Source of the DNA: Streptomyces seoulensis
GTDB taxonomy: Bacteria; Actinomycetota; Actinomycetes; Streptomycetales; Streptomycetaceae
Reading direction: 5' to 3'
Length of the DNA: 64,000 nucleotides
Assembly (NCBI GenBank): GCA_013364255.1
Contig: CP054936.1
Location: forward strand, 6,652,353 to 6,716,352
Shown: positions 17,783-26,285 of the stretch, one piece after another
Numbering within the stretch: the stretch's first letter is position 1
Layout of the letters: every line of letters begins with the position of its first letter
Program-made: the position numbers and the translations under genes
Notes under the pieces: generated by a model
The model's input: the letters and a program-made list of their open reading frames with translations, nothing else
Databases searched by the model: none
What the model was told of the DNA's origin: nothing

Positions 17783-17810
17783 TCTATAGGCGCTCGGACA
17801 GCAGTGTCAA
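17783..17810 (-). promoter_or_regulatory. Consensus sigma-70-type promoter for the LAETG gene
   Basis: On the minus strand, TTGACA (17810-17805) and TATAGA (17788-17783) are separated by 16 bases. This is unusually close to the housekeeping HrdB consensus for this genome. It points toward the surface-protein gene starting at 17684. Confidence 0.7.
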
Positions 17811-17967
17811 CGCGCCTGCCCCGCAAGGGCGTTGACTTTGCCCGTTCATTAACCGCCGTGACGTTTGAGCGCGTGGTGAATGGGTCCGATCCGGGCGGTG
17901 GGGGTGATAGGGCCCGCCCGGGCGCATCCCGCCCGGGTCGGAGCGAATCGCTCCGGGGCCGTCCGGG

Positions 17968-18375
17968 TCAGCCCTGGACCACCGCCGGGTCCATCCACAT
18001 GACCTCCCAGGTGTGCCCGTCGAGGTCGTCGAAGGCGCGGCCGTACATCTGGCCGTAGTCCTGGATCCGGTCCGACGCCGTGCCACCGGCCGCGACCGCC
18101 TTCTCGACCAGCTCGTCCACCTTCTCGCGGCTCTCGGCGCTCAGACAGATCAGCACCTCGCTGGTCCGGGTGGAGTCCACGATCTCCTTCTTGGTGAACT
18201 CGGCGTAGTGCTTCTTGCTGAGCAGCATGGCGATGATCGTGTCGCTGATGACGACGCAGGTGCAGTCGTCGTTGGAGAACTGCGGGTTGATGGAGTAGCC
18301 GAGCGCGCTGAAGAACTCCTTCGACGCGGCCACGTCGTCGGTCGCCAGGTTCACGAAGATCATCTGCTGGTACAT
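17968..18375 (-). CDS. VOC (glyoxalase/bleomycin-resistance superfamily) protein
   Basis: A 135-residue protein with the paired beta-alpha-beta-beta-beta modules of the vicinal-oxygen-chelate fold: IFVNLATDDVAASKEFFSAL at the start and AFDDLDGHTWEVMWMD at the end. Such proteins range from metal-dependent lyases and dioxygenases to antibiotic-binding proteins; the substrate cannot be told. The ATG at 18375 opens MYQQM. It is a single gene, with no functionally linked neighbours. Confidence 0.85.
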   Translation of the reverse strand: MYQQMIFVNLATDDVAASKEFFSALGYSINPQFSNDDCTCVVISDTIIAMLLSKKHYAEFTKKEIVDSTRTSEVLICLSAESREKVDELVEKAVAAGGTASDRIQDYGQMYGRAFDDLDGHTWEVMWMDPAVVQG

Positions 18376-18504
18376 GGTGGGGTCGCTCCCGTCGTGGGCG
18401 GTGCCGTGCGTGCTTACGCAGGGGTAGACGCGACGGGCTCGCGGAACTCATCGCCGTTCAGCCAACTTTTTCCGGCGGTCCTCCCGAGCGCCGGGGCGGT
18501 CGCG

Positions 18505-19890
18505 TCAGCGGGTCAGGGGCAGTGCGGCGAGGGTGGCCACCGCCCAGGTCAGCGGCACGAACAGGGTCAGCACGGCGGCGGTGCGCAGGGCGGCGGCGGA
18601 GCGCAGCACGGTGGCGGGCGCGCCCAGGCGCCGCAGCGCGGAGGTGGTGCCGAGGCGCAGCTGCCGCGCCTCGACGGCGGCGATGAGCAGGGCGGCCACC
18701 GCGCATCCGGCCACGAGCAGCGCGCCCAGCGCGGTGAGCGGGCCGAGGGGCCCGGCGGCCCGGCCGTGCAGCGTGATCAGGGCGTACGCCGCCGAGGCGA
18801 CCGCGCACAGCACGCCGAGCGGTCCGCCGATCCGGACCGCCTCCGCCATCAGGACCCGCCCGGCCAGAAGGCGCACCGCGCCCGGCCGCACCGCCTGGAG
18901 CAGCCGGCCGCACAGATGGGTGAGGCCGGGGCCGGCGAGGGCGAGCCCGGCCGCGGTGAGCAGCCAGCCGGCGAGGACCGGCGCCGATCCGGCGGTGAGG
19001 CCGCCGGGCAGTGCGGCGCGGGCGGCGGTGCCGGCCGCGCCCCCGGCGTAGGTCTCGACGGTGAGGCCGGCGGCGAGCACGGCGATGCCCCAGGGCAGGC
19101 CGGTGGGGGTGCGGTCGGGTGGGAGCGGACGGCCGGGGTCGTCGTCGGTGCCCGCTCCGGTGGCCGTGCCGCTGCCGTCGGCGCTCGCTCCGGTGACCGT
19201 GCCGCTGCCGTCGGTGCCCGCTCCGGTGGCCGTGCCGCTGCCGCCGGCGCCCGCTCCGGTGGCCGTGCCGCCGTCGCCGTCGTCGTCGCGGCCGTCGTCG
19301 CCGGAGACGGCCGTCTCCGGCGCGGGACCGGCGGGGCCGGCGGGGCCGGCGGTGCGGGCGGGGCCGGGCCGTGGTTCGCGCGGGCGCAGGGCGGCGGCGA
19401 CGGCCGCGGAGGCGAGCGCCGGGACGGCGGCGAGCAGGAGCAGTGTGCCGGGCACCGGCAGCCGCTTGCGGGCGGCGAGGAAGCCGTGGGCCGTGCCGTC
19501 GACGGGGAACGGCCAGCCGGGCAGGTCGCCGCGCAGGGAGAGGAAGAGCAGCAGCGCGAGCAGCGCGCCGAAGGCCGAGGACAGGGCGGTGGTGCCGGCC
19601 GAGACGGCCAGCAGCCGGGCCGGGCCCAGGCCGAGCGCGGACAGGGCGCTGCGCGGCCGGGTGCCGGGGTCGGTGCGGGCGACGGCGACCGCCAGGTGCG
19701 CGGTGGCGGCCAGCGGCACCGCGCACCAGGCCAGGCGCAGCAGCGCGGCGGAGGGGTGGTCGGGGTGGCCGAGGGCGTGGCCGAGGCTGCTCAGGAGCAG
19801 GAAGCCGGTGCCCGCCGAGGCCGCCACGACGGTCAGGCGGCGCAGCTGGACGGCGGGGTGGGCGACGCGGATCAGACGGAGAGCGAGCAC
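18505..19890 (-). CDS. ABC transporter permease with internal 11-residue repeats
   Basis: A 461-residue membrane protein with roughly eight hydrophobic segments, sharing features with FtsX/MacB-type permeases. Between the first and second membrane bundles (around residues 195-250) is a soluble, repetitive segment of GSGTATGAGTD-like units encoded by 33-bp DNA repeats (about 19145-19270). The start is the GTG at 19890, which overlaps the end of the ATPase gene by 19 bases, so the two are coupled. No binding protein is encoded, so export or a mechanotransmission role is more likely than import. Confidence 0.75.
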   Translation of the reverse strand: MLALRLIRVAHPAVQLRRLTVVAASAGTGFLLLSSLGHALGHPDHPSAALLRLAWCAVPLAATAHLAVAVARTDPGTRPRSALSALGLGPARLLAVSAGTTALSSAFGALLALLLFLSLRGDLPGWPFPVDGTAHGFLAARKRLPVPGTLLLLAAVPALASAAVAAALRPREPRPGPARTAGPAGPAGPAPETAVSGDDGRDDDGDGGTATGAGAGGSGTATGAGTDGSGTVTGASADGSGTATGAGTDDDPGRPLPPDRTPTGLPWGIAVLAAGLTVETYAGGAAGTAARAALPGGLTAGSAPVLAGWLLTAAGLALAGPGLTHLCGRLLQAVRPGAVRLLAGRVLMAEAVRIGGPLGVLCAVASAAYALITLHGRAAGPLGPLTALGALLVAGCAVAALLIAAVEARQLRLGTTSALRRLGAPATVLRSAAALRTAAVLTLFVPLTWAVATLAALPLTR

Positions 19891-20615
19891 GCCGCCCGGC
19901 CTTCCGTGGTGTCGCCGGCCGGCGGCAGGTGGACGGTCTTCACGCAGCGGCCGTCGAGCAGGTTCACCGTGCGGTCGGCCAGGGCCGCGGTCTCCGCGTC
20001 GTGGGTGGCGAGCACGACGGTGATGCCGTGCGAGCGGGCGGCGGTGGTGAGGGTGCGCAGCGCGTGGGCGCGGTCGGCGCGGTGCAGCGGGGCGGTCGGC
20101 TCGTCGGCGAACAGCACCGTCGGCGCGGGGGCGAGCGCGCGGGCGACGCAGACGCGCTGGCGCTCGGCCTGGCGCAGCTGGTGCGGGCGCTTGCGGGCGA
20201 GTTCGCCGGCGTCCAGGCGGTCCAGCCACTCCAGGGCGGCCACCTTGGCCCGGCGCCGGGTGGAGCCGCGCAGCATCAGCGGCAGGGCGGTGTTCTCCCA
20301 GACGTTCAGCTCCGGTACGAGCACGGGGGCCGGGTCGATCCAGCCGAACCGGTCGCGGCGCAGCCGTTCCCGGGCGAGCGGGCCGAGGGTGTGCACGGGG
20401 GAGCTGTTGAACCAGACCTCGCCCTCGCGCACCCGGACCATGCCGGACAGGCAGCGCAGCAGCGTGGTCTTGCCGCTGCCGCTCGGGCCGCCGACGGCGA
20501 GGATCTCGCCCTGCCGGACGCCGAGCGAGACGCCGGCGAGTGCGGGCGAGCCGTCCTTGTGGGTGTAGTGCAGGGCGCGGGCCCAGAGCACGTCGTTGTC
20601 CGGCGGGGCCACCAT
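19872..20615 (-). CDS. ABC transporter ATP-binding protein with degenerate signature motif
   Basis: A 247-residue MacB/LolD-like ATPase. Walker A is GPSGSGKTT and Walker B is VLFADEPTAPL, with the H-loop in LATHD. The ABC signature, normally LSGGE/Q, reads LRQAERQRV, and the residues after Walker B differ from the usual GALD. The ATG at 20615 (MVAPPDND) follows GAGGTG; the longer frame upstream is not supported. It is first in a two-gene operon with the permease. Confidence 0.8.
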   Translation of the reverse strand: MVAPPDNDVLWARALHYTHKDGSPALAGVSLGVRQGEILAVGGPSGSGKTTLLRCLSGMVRVREGEVWFNSSPVHTLGPLARERLRRDRFGWIDPAPVLVPELNVWENTALPLMLRGSTRRRAKVAALEWLDRLDAGELARKRPHQLRQAERQRVCVARALAPAPTVLFADEPTAPLHRADRAHALRTLTTAARSHGITVVLATHDAETAALADRTVNLLDGRCVKTVHLPPAGDTTEGRAACSLSV

Positions 20616-20673
20616 GGCGTACACCTCGGTTCGGATCAGAAATGCCGCGCGTTGCCGTACGGGTCGGGGATCC

Positions 20674-20683
20674 TTCGTACGAA
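20674..20683 (-). promoter_or_regulatory. Palindrome upstream of the ABC operon
   Basis: TTCGTACGAA is a perfect 10-base palindrome within a cluster of CGTACG-containing elements (20655-20695), 60 bases before the ATPase start. It looks like an operator, but no regulator gene is adjacent. Confidence 0.35.
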
Positions 20684-20763
20684 TCCCCCGTACGAGGGAA
20701 CGAAGGCGAAGCCGATCGGTCACTGAACGCTAGGCAGCCGACGCCGGGAGCCCGGACAGCACA

Positions 20764-20810
20764 CGGCCCCGGGCCGCCGTTTCCCACTCGAACGGACGGC
20801 GCCGGGGCCG
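20764..20810 (-). terminator. Hairpin after the aminotransferase operon
   Basis: CGGCCCCGG...CGCCGT pairs with ACGGCGCCGGGGCCG across a 15-base loop, with one bulged base. It lies about 80 bases past the aminotransferase stop on the minus strand. Confidence 0.55.
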
Positions 20811-20891
20811 GTGATGATCATCTGATCGGAGGCACGCGCCTCAGCCGCGGGCCCTCAGCGCGCGCCTGTGGCGCTCACCGTGACGCGAGGG

Positions 20892-22271
20892 TCACAGCTT
20901 GGTCCAGGCCTCCGTCAGCGTGGCGCGCAGGATCTGCTCGATCTCGTCGAAGGTCTCCTGGTTGGAGATCAGCGGCGGGGCGAGCTGGACGACCGGGTCG
21001 CCGCGGTCGTCGGCACGGCAGTACAGACCGTTGTCGTACAGCGCCTTGGACAGGAAGCCGTACAGGACGCGCTCGGTCTCCTCGTCGTTGAAGGACTCCT
21101 TGGTGTGCTTGTCCTTCACCAGCTCGATGCCGTAGAAGAAGCCGTTGCCGCGGACGTCGCCGACGATCGGCAGGTCGTGCAGCTTCTCCAGCGTGGACAG
21201 GAAGGCGCCCTCGTTGTCCAGCACGTGCTGGTTGATGCCCTCGCGCTCGAACAGGTCGAGGTTGGCGAGGCCCACCGCGGCGGAGACCGGGTGGCCGCCG
21301 AAGGTGTAGCCGTGCAGGAAGGTGTTGTCGCCCTTGTAGAACGGCTCGGCCAGGCGGTCGGAGATGATGCAGGCGCCGATCGGGGAGTAGCCCGAGGTCA
21401 TGCCCTTGGCGCAGGTGATCATGTCCGGGACGTAGCCGAACTTGTCACACGCGAACATCGTCCCCAGGCGGCCGAAGGCGCAGATGACCTCGTCGGAGAC
21501 GAGCAGCACGTCGTACTGGTCGCAGATCTCGCGCACCCGCTGGAAGTAGCCGGGCGGGGGCGGGAAGCAGCCGCCGGCGTTCTGCACCGGCTCCAGGAAG
21601 ACGGCCGCGACGGTTTCGGGGCCCTCGAAGAGGATCTGCTGCTCGATCTGGTCGGCGGCCCAGCGGCCGAAGGCCTCCGGGTCGTCCCCGAAGAGCGGGG
21701 CGCGGTAGATGTTGGTGTTGGGCACCTTGTGCGCGCCCGGCACCAGCGGCTCGAACGGGGCCTTCAGGCTCGGCAGGCCGGTGATGGACAGGGCGCCCTG
21801 CGGGGTGCCGTGGTAGGCGACCGCGCGGGATATGACCTTGTGCTTGGTGGGCTTGCCGACCAGCTTGAAGTACTGCTTGGCGAGCTTCCAGGCGGTCTCC
21901 ACGGCTTCACCGCCGCCGGTGGTGAAGAACACCTTGTTCAGGTCGCCCGGCGCGTAGTCGGCCAGGCGCTCCGCCAGCTCGACGGCCTTCGGGTGGGCGT
22001 ACGACCACACCGGGAAGAACGCCAGTTCCTGGGCCTGCTTGAAGGCGGTCTCGGCCAGTTCGGTGCGGCCGTGGCCGGCCTGGACCACGAACAGACCCGC
22101 GAGACCGTCGAGGTAGCGCTTGCCCTTGTCGTCGTAGATGTAGGTGCCCTCGCCGCGCACGATGGTCGGCACGGGCGAGTTCTCGTACGAGGACATGCGG
22201 GTGAAGTGCATCCACAGGTGGTCGTACGCGGTGCGGCTGAGGTCCTTGCTCACGGTTATCGGGTTCCCCAC
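20892..22271 (-). CDS. Class III PLP aminotransferase (polyamine/GABA type)
   Basis: A 459-residue omega-amino-acid/diamine aminotransferase. The PLP-binding elements are clear: TTGGGEAVETAWKLA, VSRAVAYHGT, the Asp in LLVSDEVICAFGR and the Schiff-base Lys in ITCAKGMTSGYSP. The fold type and its neighbours (Lrp regulator, gamma-aminobutyraldehyde dehydrogenase, polyamine-binding protein) point to transamination of putrescine or a related omega-amine with pyruvate, giving an aldehyde for the dehydrogenase. The exact donor is inferred. Its start overlaps the end of the Lrp gene by 16 bases. Confidence 0.88.
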   Translation of the reverse strand: MGNPITVSKDLSRTAYDHLWMHFTRMSSYENSPVPTIVRGEGTYIYDDKGKRYLDGLAGLFVVQAGHGRTELAETAFKQAQELAFFPVWSYAHPKAVELAERLADYAPGDLNKVFFTTGGGEAVETAWKLAKQYFKLVGKPTKHKVISRAVAYHGTPQGALSITGLPSLKAPFEPLVPGAHKVPNTNIYRAPLFGDDPEAFGRWAADQIEQQILFEGPETVAAVFLEPVQNAGGCFPPPPGYFQRVREICDQYDVLLVSDEVICAFGRLGTMFACDKFGYVPDMITCAKGMTSGYSPIGACIISDRLAEPFYKGDNTFLHGYTFGGHPVSAAVGLANLDLFEREGINQHVLDNEGAFLSTLEKLHDLPIVGDVRGNGFFYGIELVKDKHTKESFNDEETERVLYGFLSKALYDNGLYCRADDRGDPVVQLAPPLISNQETFDEIEQILRATLTEAWTKL

Positions 22272-22780
22272 ATGTAGGTCTGCTTCTTGAGTTTCAGGTA
22301 AACGAAACTCTCGGTGGAGCGCACGCCGGGCAGGGCCCGGATGCGTTTGTTGATGACGTCCAGCAGGTGGTCGTCGTCCTCGCAGACGATCTCGGCGAGG
22401 ATGTCGAACGAGCCCGCGGTCATCACCACGTACTCGACTTCCGACATGTCAGTCAGCGCGTCCGCTATGGCCTCGACATCGCCCTCGACGTTGACGCCGA
22501 CCATCGCCTGCCGGCGGAAGCCCACGGTGAGCGGGTCCGTGACGGCGACGATCTGCATGACGCCCTGGTCCAGCAGCTTCTGGACGCGCTGGCGGACGGC
22601 CGCCTCGGAGAGGCCGACCGCCTTGCCGATCGCGGCGTAGGGCCTGCGGCCGTCCTCCTGGAGCTGCTGGATGATGGCGAGGGAGACGGCGTCCAGCTGG
22701 GGGGTGCCGTTCCCGTTGCGGGACTCGCGGGACGAGTCCCTCTGCTCTGCGCTTCGACTGGCCACGACCTCACTGTGCAC
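22256..22780 (-). CDS. Lrp/AsnC-family transcriptional regulator
   Basis: About 174 residues. A helix-turn-helix (IIQQLQEDGRRPYAAIGKAV then GLSEAAVRQRVQKLL) is followed by an RAM ligand-binding domain (VGVNVEGDVEAIADAL...VYLKLKKQTYMW). It is divergent from the aldehyde dehydrogenase and upstream of the aminotransferase, so it probably controls both in response to an amino acid or polyamine product. The start is uncertain: the GTG at 22780 is used, while the GTG at 22765 has a GAGG too close to it and the TTG further up has no ribosome binding site. Confidence 0.88.
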   Translation of the reverse strand: MHSEVVASRSAEQRDSSRESRNGNGTPQLDAVSLAIIQQLQEDGRRPYAAIGKAVGLSEAAVRQRVQKLLDQGVMQIVAVTDPLTVGFRRQAMVGVNVEGDVEAIADALTDMSEVEYVVMTAGSFDILAEIVCEDDDHLLDVINKRIRALPGVRSTESFVYLKLKKQTYMWGTR

Positions 22781-22950
22781 GACGTCTCGACAGTTTTGCA
22801 AGGCGTGAGCGATGTAATTCGTTGTTGTGATGCCAGATCTTTGCGGATTTCGCAGAAGTCACGGCGGTGGGGGTGTTGAAAACGTGGCCGCGGCGACTAG
22901 GGTGGGTGTCTCAGCGATTGGACACCTGAACCAGCCAAGGAGGGCCGGCA
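22781..22950. promoter_or_regulatory. Divergent promoter region with Lrp-like site
   Basis: This 170-base gap is markedly more AT-rich than its flanks. TTTGCGGATTTCGCAGAA (22840-22857) is an imperfect dyad of the size Lrp/AsnC proteins bind. It lies between the regulator and the dehydrogenase it probably controls. I cannot place -10/-35 elements with confidence. Confidence 0.45.
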
Positions 22951-24390
22951 GTGAGCACCGAGCTGCGTCGTCTGCGCAACTACATCGACGGTGAGTTCCG
23001 GGACGCCGCCGACGGACGGACCACCGAGGTGGTCAACCCCGCGACCGGCGAGGCGTACGCGACCGCGCCGCTGTCCGGCCAGGCGGACGTCGACGCCGCC
23101 ATGGCCGCCGCCGCGGCGGCCTTCCCGGCCTGGCGCGACACCACCCCGGCCGAGCGCCAGAAGGCCCTGCTGAAGATCGCGGACGCCTTCGAGGAGCGCG
23201 CCGAGGAGCTGATCGCGGCCGAGGTGGAGAACACGGGCAAGCCCATCGGGCTCACCCGCTCCGAGGAGATCCCGCCGATGGTCGACCAGATCCGCTTCTT
23301 CGCGGGCGCGGCGCGCCTGCTGGAGGGCCGCTCGGCCGGCGAGTACATGGCGGGCCTGACCTCCATCGTGCGCCGCGAGCCGATCGGCGTGTGCGCGCAG
23401 GTCGCGCCGTGGAACTACCCGATGATGATGGCCGTGTGGAAGTTCGCCCCGGCCCTCGCCGCGGGCAACACGGTCGTCCTCAAGCCGTCGGACACCACCC
23501 CCGCCTCCACGGTCCTGATCGCCGACATCATCGGCTCGGTCCTGCCCAAGGGCGTCTTCAACGTCGTCTGCGGCGACCGCGACACCGGCCGCCTCATGGT
23601 CGAGCACCCCACCCCGGCGATGGCCTCCATCACCGGTTCGGTACGGGCCGGCATGTCGGTCGCCGAGTCCGCCTCCAAGGACCTCAAGCGGGTCCACCTG
23701 GAGCTGGGCGGCAAGGCCCCGGTCGTGGTCTTCGAGGACACCGACATCGACAAGGCCGTCGAGGACATCTCGGTCGCCGGCTTCTTCAACGCCGGCCAGG
23801 ACTGCACGGCCGCCACCCGCGTCCTCGTGCACGAGTCGATCCACGACGAGTTCGTCGCCGCGCTCGCCAAGGCCGCCGAGGAGGCCAAGACCGGGCAGCC
23901 GGACGACGAGGACGTGCTCTTCGGCCCGCTGAACAACCCCAACCAGCTCAAGCAGGTCGCCGGCTTCATCGAGCGGCTGCCCGCCCACGCCAAGGTCGAG
24001 GCCGGCGGCCACCAGGTCGGCGACAAGGGCTACTTCTACGCCGCGACCGTCGTCTCCGGCCTCAAGCAGGACGACGAGATCATCCAGCAGGAGGTCTTCG
24101 GCCCGGTCATCACGGTCCAGTCCTTCAGCGACGAGGACCAGGCCGTCGAGTGGGCCAACGGCGTCGAGTACGCGCTGGCCTCCTCGGTGTGGACCAAGAA
24201 CCACTCCCGCGCCATGCGGATGTCCAAGAGGCTCGACTTCGGCTGCGTGTGGATCAACACCCACATCCCGCTGGTCGCCGAGATGCCGCACGGCGGCTTC
24301 AAGAAGTCCGGCTACGGCAAGGACCTGTCGGCGTACGGCTTCGAGGACTACACGCGGATCAAGCACGTGATGACGTCGCTGGACGCGTAG
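22951..24390 (+). CDS. Gamma-aminobutyraldehyde dehydrogenase
   Basis: A 479-residue NAD-dependent aldehyde dehydrogenase. The catalytic Cys is in FFNAGQDCTAATRV and the general-base Glu is in LELGGKAP. The cofactor fold is marked by VAPWNYPMMMAVWKFAPALAA. It is close to PatD/Prr enzymes that oxidise 4-aminobutanal to GABA in putrescine breakdown. The GTG at 22951 follows AAGGAGGG. A paralogue of the same family lies at 61315-62850, so the pathway step is duplicated in this window. Confidence 0.9.
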   Translation: MSTELRRLRNYIDGEFRDAADGRTTEVVNPATGEAYATAPLSGQADVDAAMAAAAAAFPAWRDTTPAERQKALLKIADAFEERAEELIAAEVENTGKPIGLTRSEEIPPMVDQIRFFAGAARLLEGRSAGEYMAGLTSIVRREPIGVCAQVAPWNYPMMMAVWKFAPALAAGNTVVLKPSDTTPASTVLIADIIGSVLPKGVFNVVCGDRDTGRLMVEHPTPAMASITGSVRAGMSVAESASKDLKRVHLELGGKAPVVVFEDTDIDKAVEDISVAGFFNAGQDCTAATRVLVHESIHDEFVAALAKAAEEAKTGQPDDEDVLFGPLNNPNQLKQVAGFIERLPAHAKVEAGGHQVGDKGYFYAATVVSGLKQDDEIIQQEVFGPVITVQSFSDEDQAVEWANGVEYALASSVWTKNHSRAMRMSKRLDFGCVWINTHIPLVAEMPHGGFKKSGYGKDLSAYGFEDYTRIKHVMTSLDA

Positions 24391-25014
24391 CGCTCCGCGG
24401 GCGGGACGGCTCGGACGGCGGACGCGGGGGCTTCCCCCGCCCCCGCGGTCCGAGCGGCGCCCGCCGTACGACCCGCGACCCCGGACGGAGGACGGACCGT
24501 CCGGGGTCGCGCCATGCCGTCGGCCGTCCCGTCGGTCGCACGGCGCGGGGCTGCGGGGCTGTTGGGGCTTCCGCGGCTACCGGGGTGGCGGGGGCTCAGG
24601 GGTTCCCGGGGCTCAGGGGTTCCGGGGTTCGCGGGCGGGTGAGGGCGGCCCGGCCGGTCGGGCGGGCGCGGCGGGGTGCGCGGGGGCTCGTCGGGTGCGT
24701 GGGATCCCGCTGGGTGCGGCCGCTGGCCGGGTGGGGTCCGGCTCGGTGCCGTCGTGCTGGCCGCTGGCCGAGGTGGGGGTCTGGCTCGGTGCCGTCGCGT
24801 TGGCCGCCGGCCGGGTGGGGTCCGGCTCGACGCCGTCGTACTGGCCGTCGGCCGGGGTGCGGTCCGGCCGGGCCTCGGCATGCCGGCAGGGCGGCCGCCG
24901 GCCGGGTCTCCCGGACCGCCGGCCAGGGCTGATCGACAACGTGTCGCCTCCGCACCGGTGGGCTCGACGGAGCGTCGATTGTCCCGGTCCCGGCGGTCGC
25001 GGCATGCTGCGCCA
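24391..25014. repeat. Gene-free stretch with hairpin and imperfect tandem repeats
   Basis: About 620 bases contain no credible gene. A 14-bp hairpin (24475-24510) follows the dehydrogenase. From 24719 to about 24885 there are four imperfect copies of a 41-43-bp unit, starting at 24719, 24760, 24803 and 24844. The promoter of the downstream polyamine-binding protein presumably lies in the last 100 bases, but no clear elements are visible. Confidence 0.65.
24475..24510 (+). terminator. Terminator after the aldehyde dehydrogenase
   Basis: GCGACCCCGGACGG pairs perfectly with CCGTCCGGGGTCGC around an 8-base loop, 85 bases after the stop codon. Confidence 0.7.
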
Positions 25015-26229
25015 ATGCCCCGGACACCGATGACGCCCCTGAAGCCGCTCGCGAGCGCGCCCGCACCCTCCCGCCGTTCCCTGCTGCGCGCGCTCGGCGC
25101 CGCGTCCGCGCTCGGCGCGCTCGCCGGCTGCGGGGTGCCCGCGGCCTACGTCCGGCCCGGCGACCGCTCCGCCCCGGACACCTCCGCCACCGACAAGCAC
25201 CTGGCCTGGTCGAACTGGCCGCTCTACATCGACACCGACGACAAGAACCCCAACCGGCGGCCCACCCTGGAGGGCTTCGAGAAGCGCACCGGGATCTCGG
25301 TGCACTACTCGGAGGAGATCAACGACAACGACGAGTTCTTCGGCAAGATCAGCCCCGCGCTGATGAACCACCAGAAGCCGGGCCGCGACCTCATCGTCAT
25401 CAGCGACTGGATGTGCGCGCGGTTCGTGCGCCTGGGCTGGGTGCAGCAGATGGACCGCGCCCACCAGCCCCACGTGGCCGCCAACCTGGACCCGCTGCTG
25501 CGCTCGCCCGCCTTCGACCCCGGGCGGCGGTTCACGGTGCCGTACCAGTCCGGCATCACCGGCATCGCGTACGACCGCCGCAGGCTCGGCCGCGAGATCC
25601 GCGCCGTCTCCGACCTGTGGGCGAGCGACCTGAAGGGCAGGGTGACGCTGCTGTCCGGGCTCGACGAGGCGTTCGCGCTGCTGATGCAGGGCAACGGCGT
25701 CGACATCCGCACGTGGCGGGCGGCGGACTTCCACCGGGTGTGCGACCAGGTCGAGAAGGAGGTGGCGCGCGGCCAGATCCGCCGCTTCACCGGCAACGAC
25801 TACACCAAGGACCTGGTCAGCGGCGACGTCCTGGCCTGCCAGGCCTACTCCGGCGACGTGATCCAGCTCCAGGCGGACAACCCCGACATCCGCTTCGTCG
25901 TCCCCGAGGAGGGCGCCGAGCTGTGGTCGGACTCCCTGATGATCCCGAACCTGGCCGCCCACAAGGCCAACGCCGAGCGCCTGATCGACTACTACTACGA
26001 ACCCGAGGTCGCCGCCGAGCTGGCCGCCTGGGTGAACTACGTGTGCCCGGTCCCGGCGGCCCGGGAGGTGCTCGCCCGGTCCAAGGACGAGGACACGGCC
26101 GCCCTGGCCGACAACCCCCTGGTCTTCCCCGACTCCACCATGCGCCGCCGCCTGGCCGTCGCCCGCGACATCACGTCCACGGAACGCCTGGAGTTCGCCC
26201 GGCGCTGGAACAAGATCGTGGGGTTGTAG
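25015..26229 (+). CDS. Polyamine ABC transporter substrate-binding lipoprotein (PotD/PotF type)
   Basis: A 404-residue binding protein. A twin-Arg signal (RRSLLRALGAASALG) leads to a lipobox (LAGC), so it is probably a Tat-exported lipoprotein. The mature part follows the PotD fold (LAWSNWPLYIDTD, DNDEFFGKI, SGITGIAYDRRRLG, NAERLIDYYYEPEVAAELAAWVNY). The ATG at 25015 is chosen. No permease or ATPase follows; instead the gene meets the contractile injection island head-on. It shares family and many motifs with the gene at 62900. Confidence 0.88.
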   Translation: MPRTPMTPLKPLASAPAPSRRSLLRALGAASALGALAGCGVPAAYVRPGDRSAPDTSATDKHLAWSNWPLYIDTDDKNPNRRPTLEGFEKRTGISVHYSEEINDNDEFFGKISPALMNHQKPGRDLIVISDWMCARFVRLGWVQQMDRAHQPHVAANLDPLLRSPAFDPGRRFTVPYQSGITGIAYDRRRLGREIRAVSDLWASDLKGRVTLLSGLDEAFALLMQGNGVDIRTWRAADFHRVCDQVEKEVARGQIRRFTGNDYTKDLVSGDVLACQAYSGDVIQLQADNPDIRFVVPEEGAELWSDSLMIPNLAAHKANAERLIDYYYEPEVAAELAAWVNYVCPVPAAREVLARSKDEDTAALADNPLVFPDSTMRRRLAVARDITSTERLEFARRWNKIVGL

Positions 26230-26243
26230 GCCACGGCGACGCG

Positions 26244-26269
26244 GGCCGCGGGGCGGACACCCCGCGGCC
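26244..26269. terminator. Bidirectional terminator at the island edge
   Basis: GGCCGCGGGG pairs perfectly with CCCCGCGGCC around CGGACA, between the convergent polyamine-binding gene and the last gene of the eCIS operon. Confidence 0.75.
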
Positions 26270-26285
26270 GCCGCTCAGCCGCCGC

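Noticed and set aside
26230..26285. A mobile-element boundary or attachment site at the eCIS island
   Set aside because: No integrase, transposase, tRNA or matching direct repeats were found at either edge. The sequence is a simple terminator.
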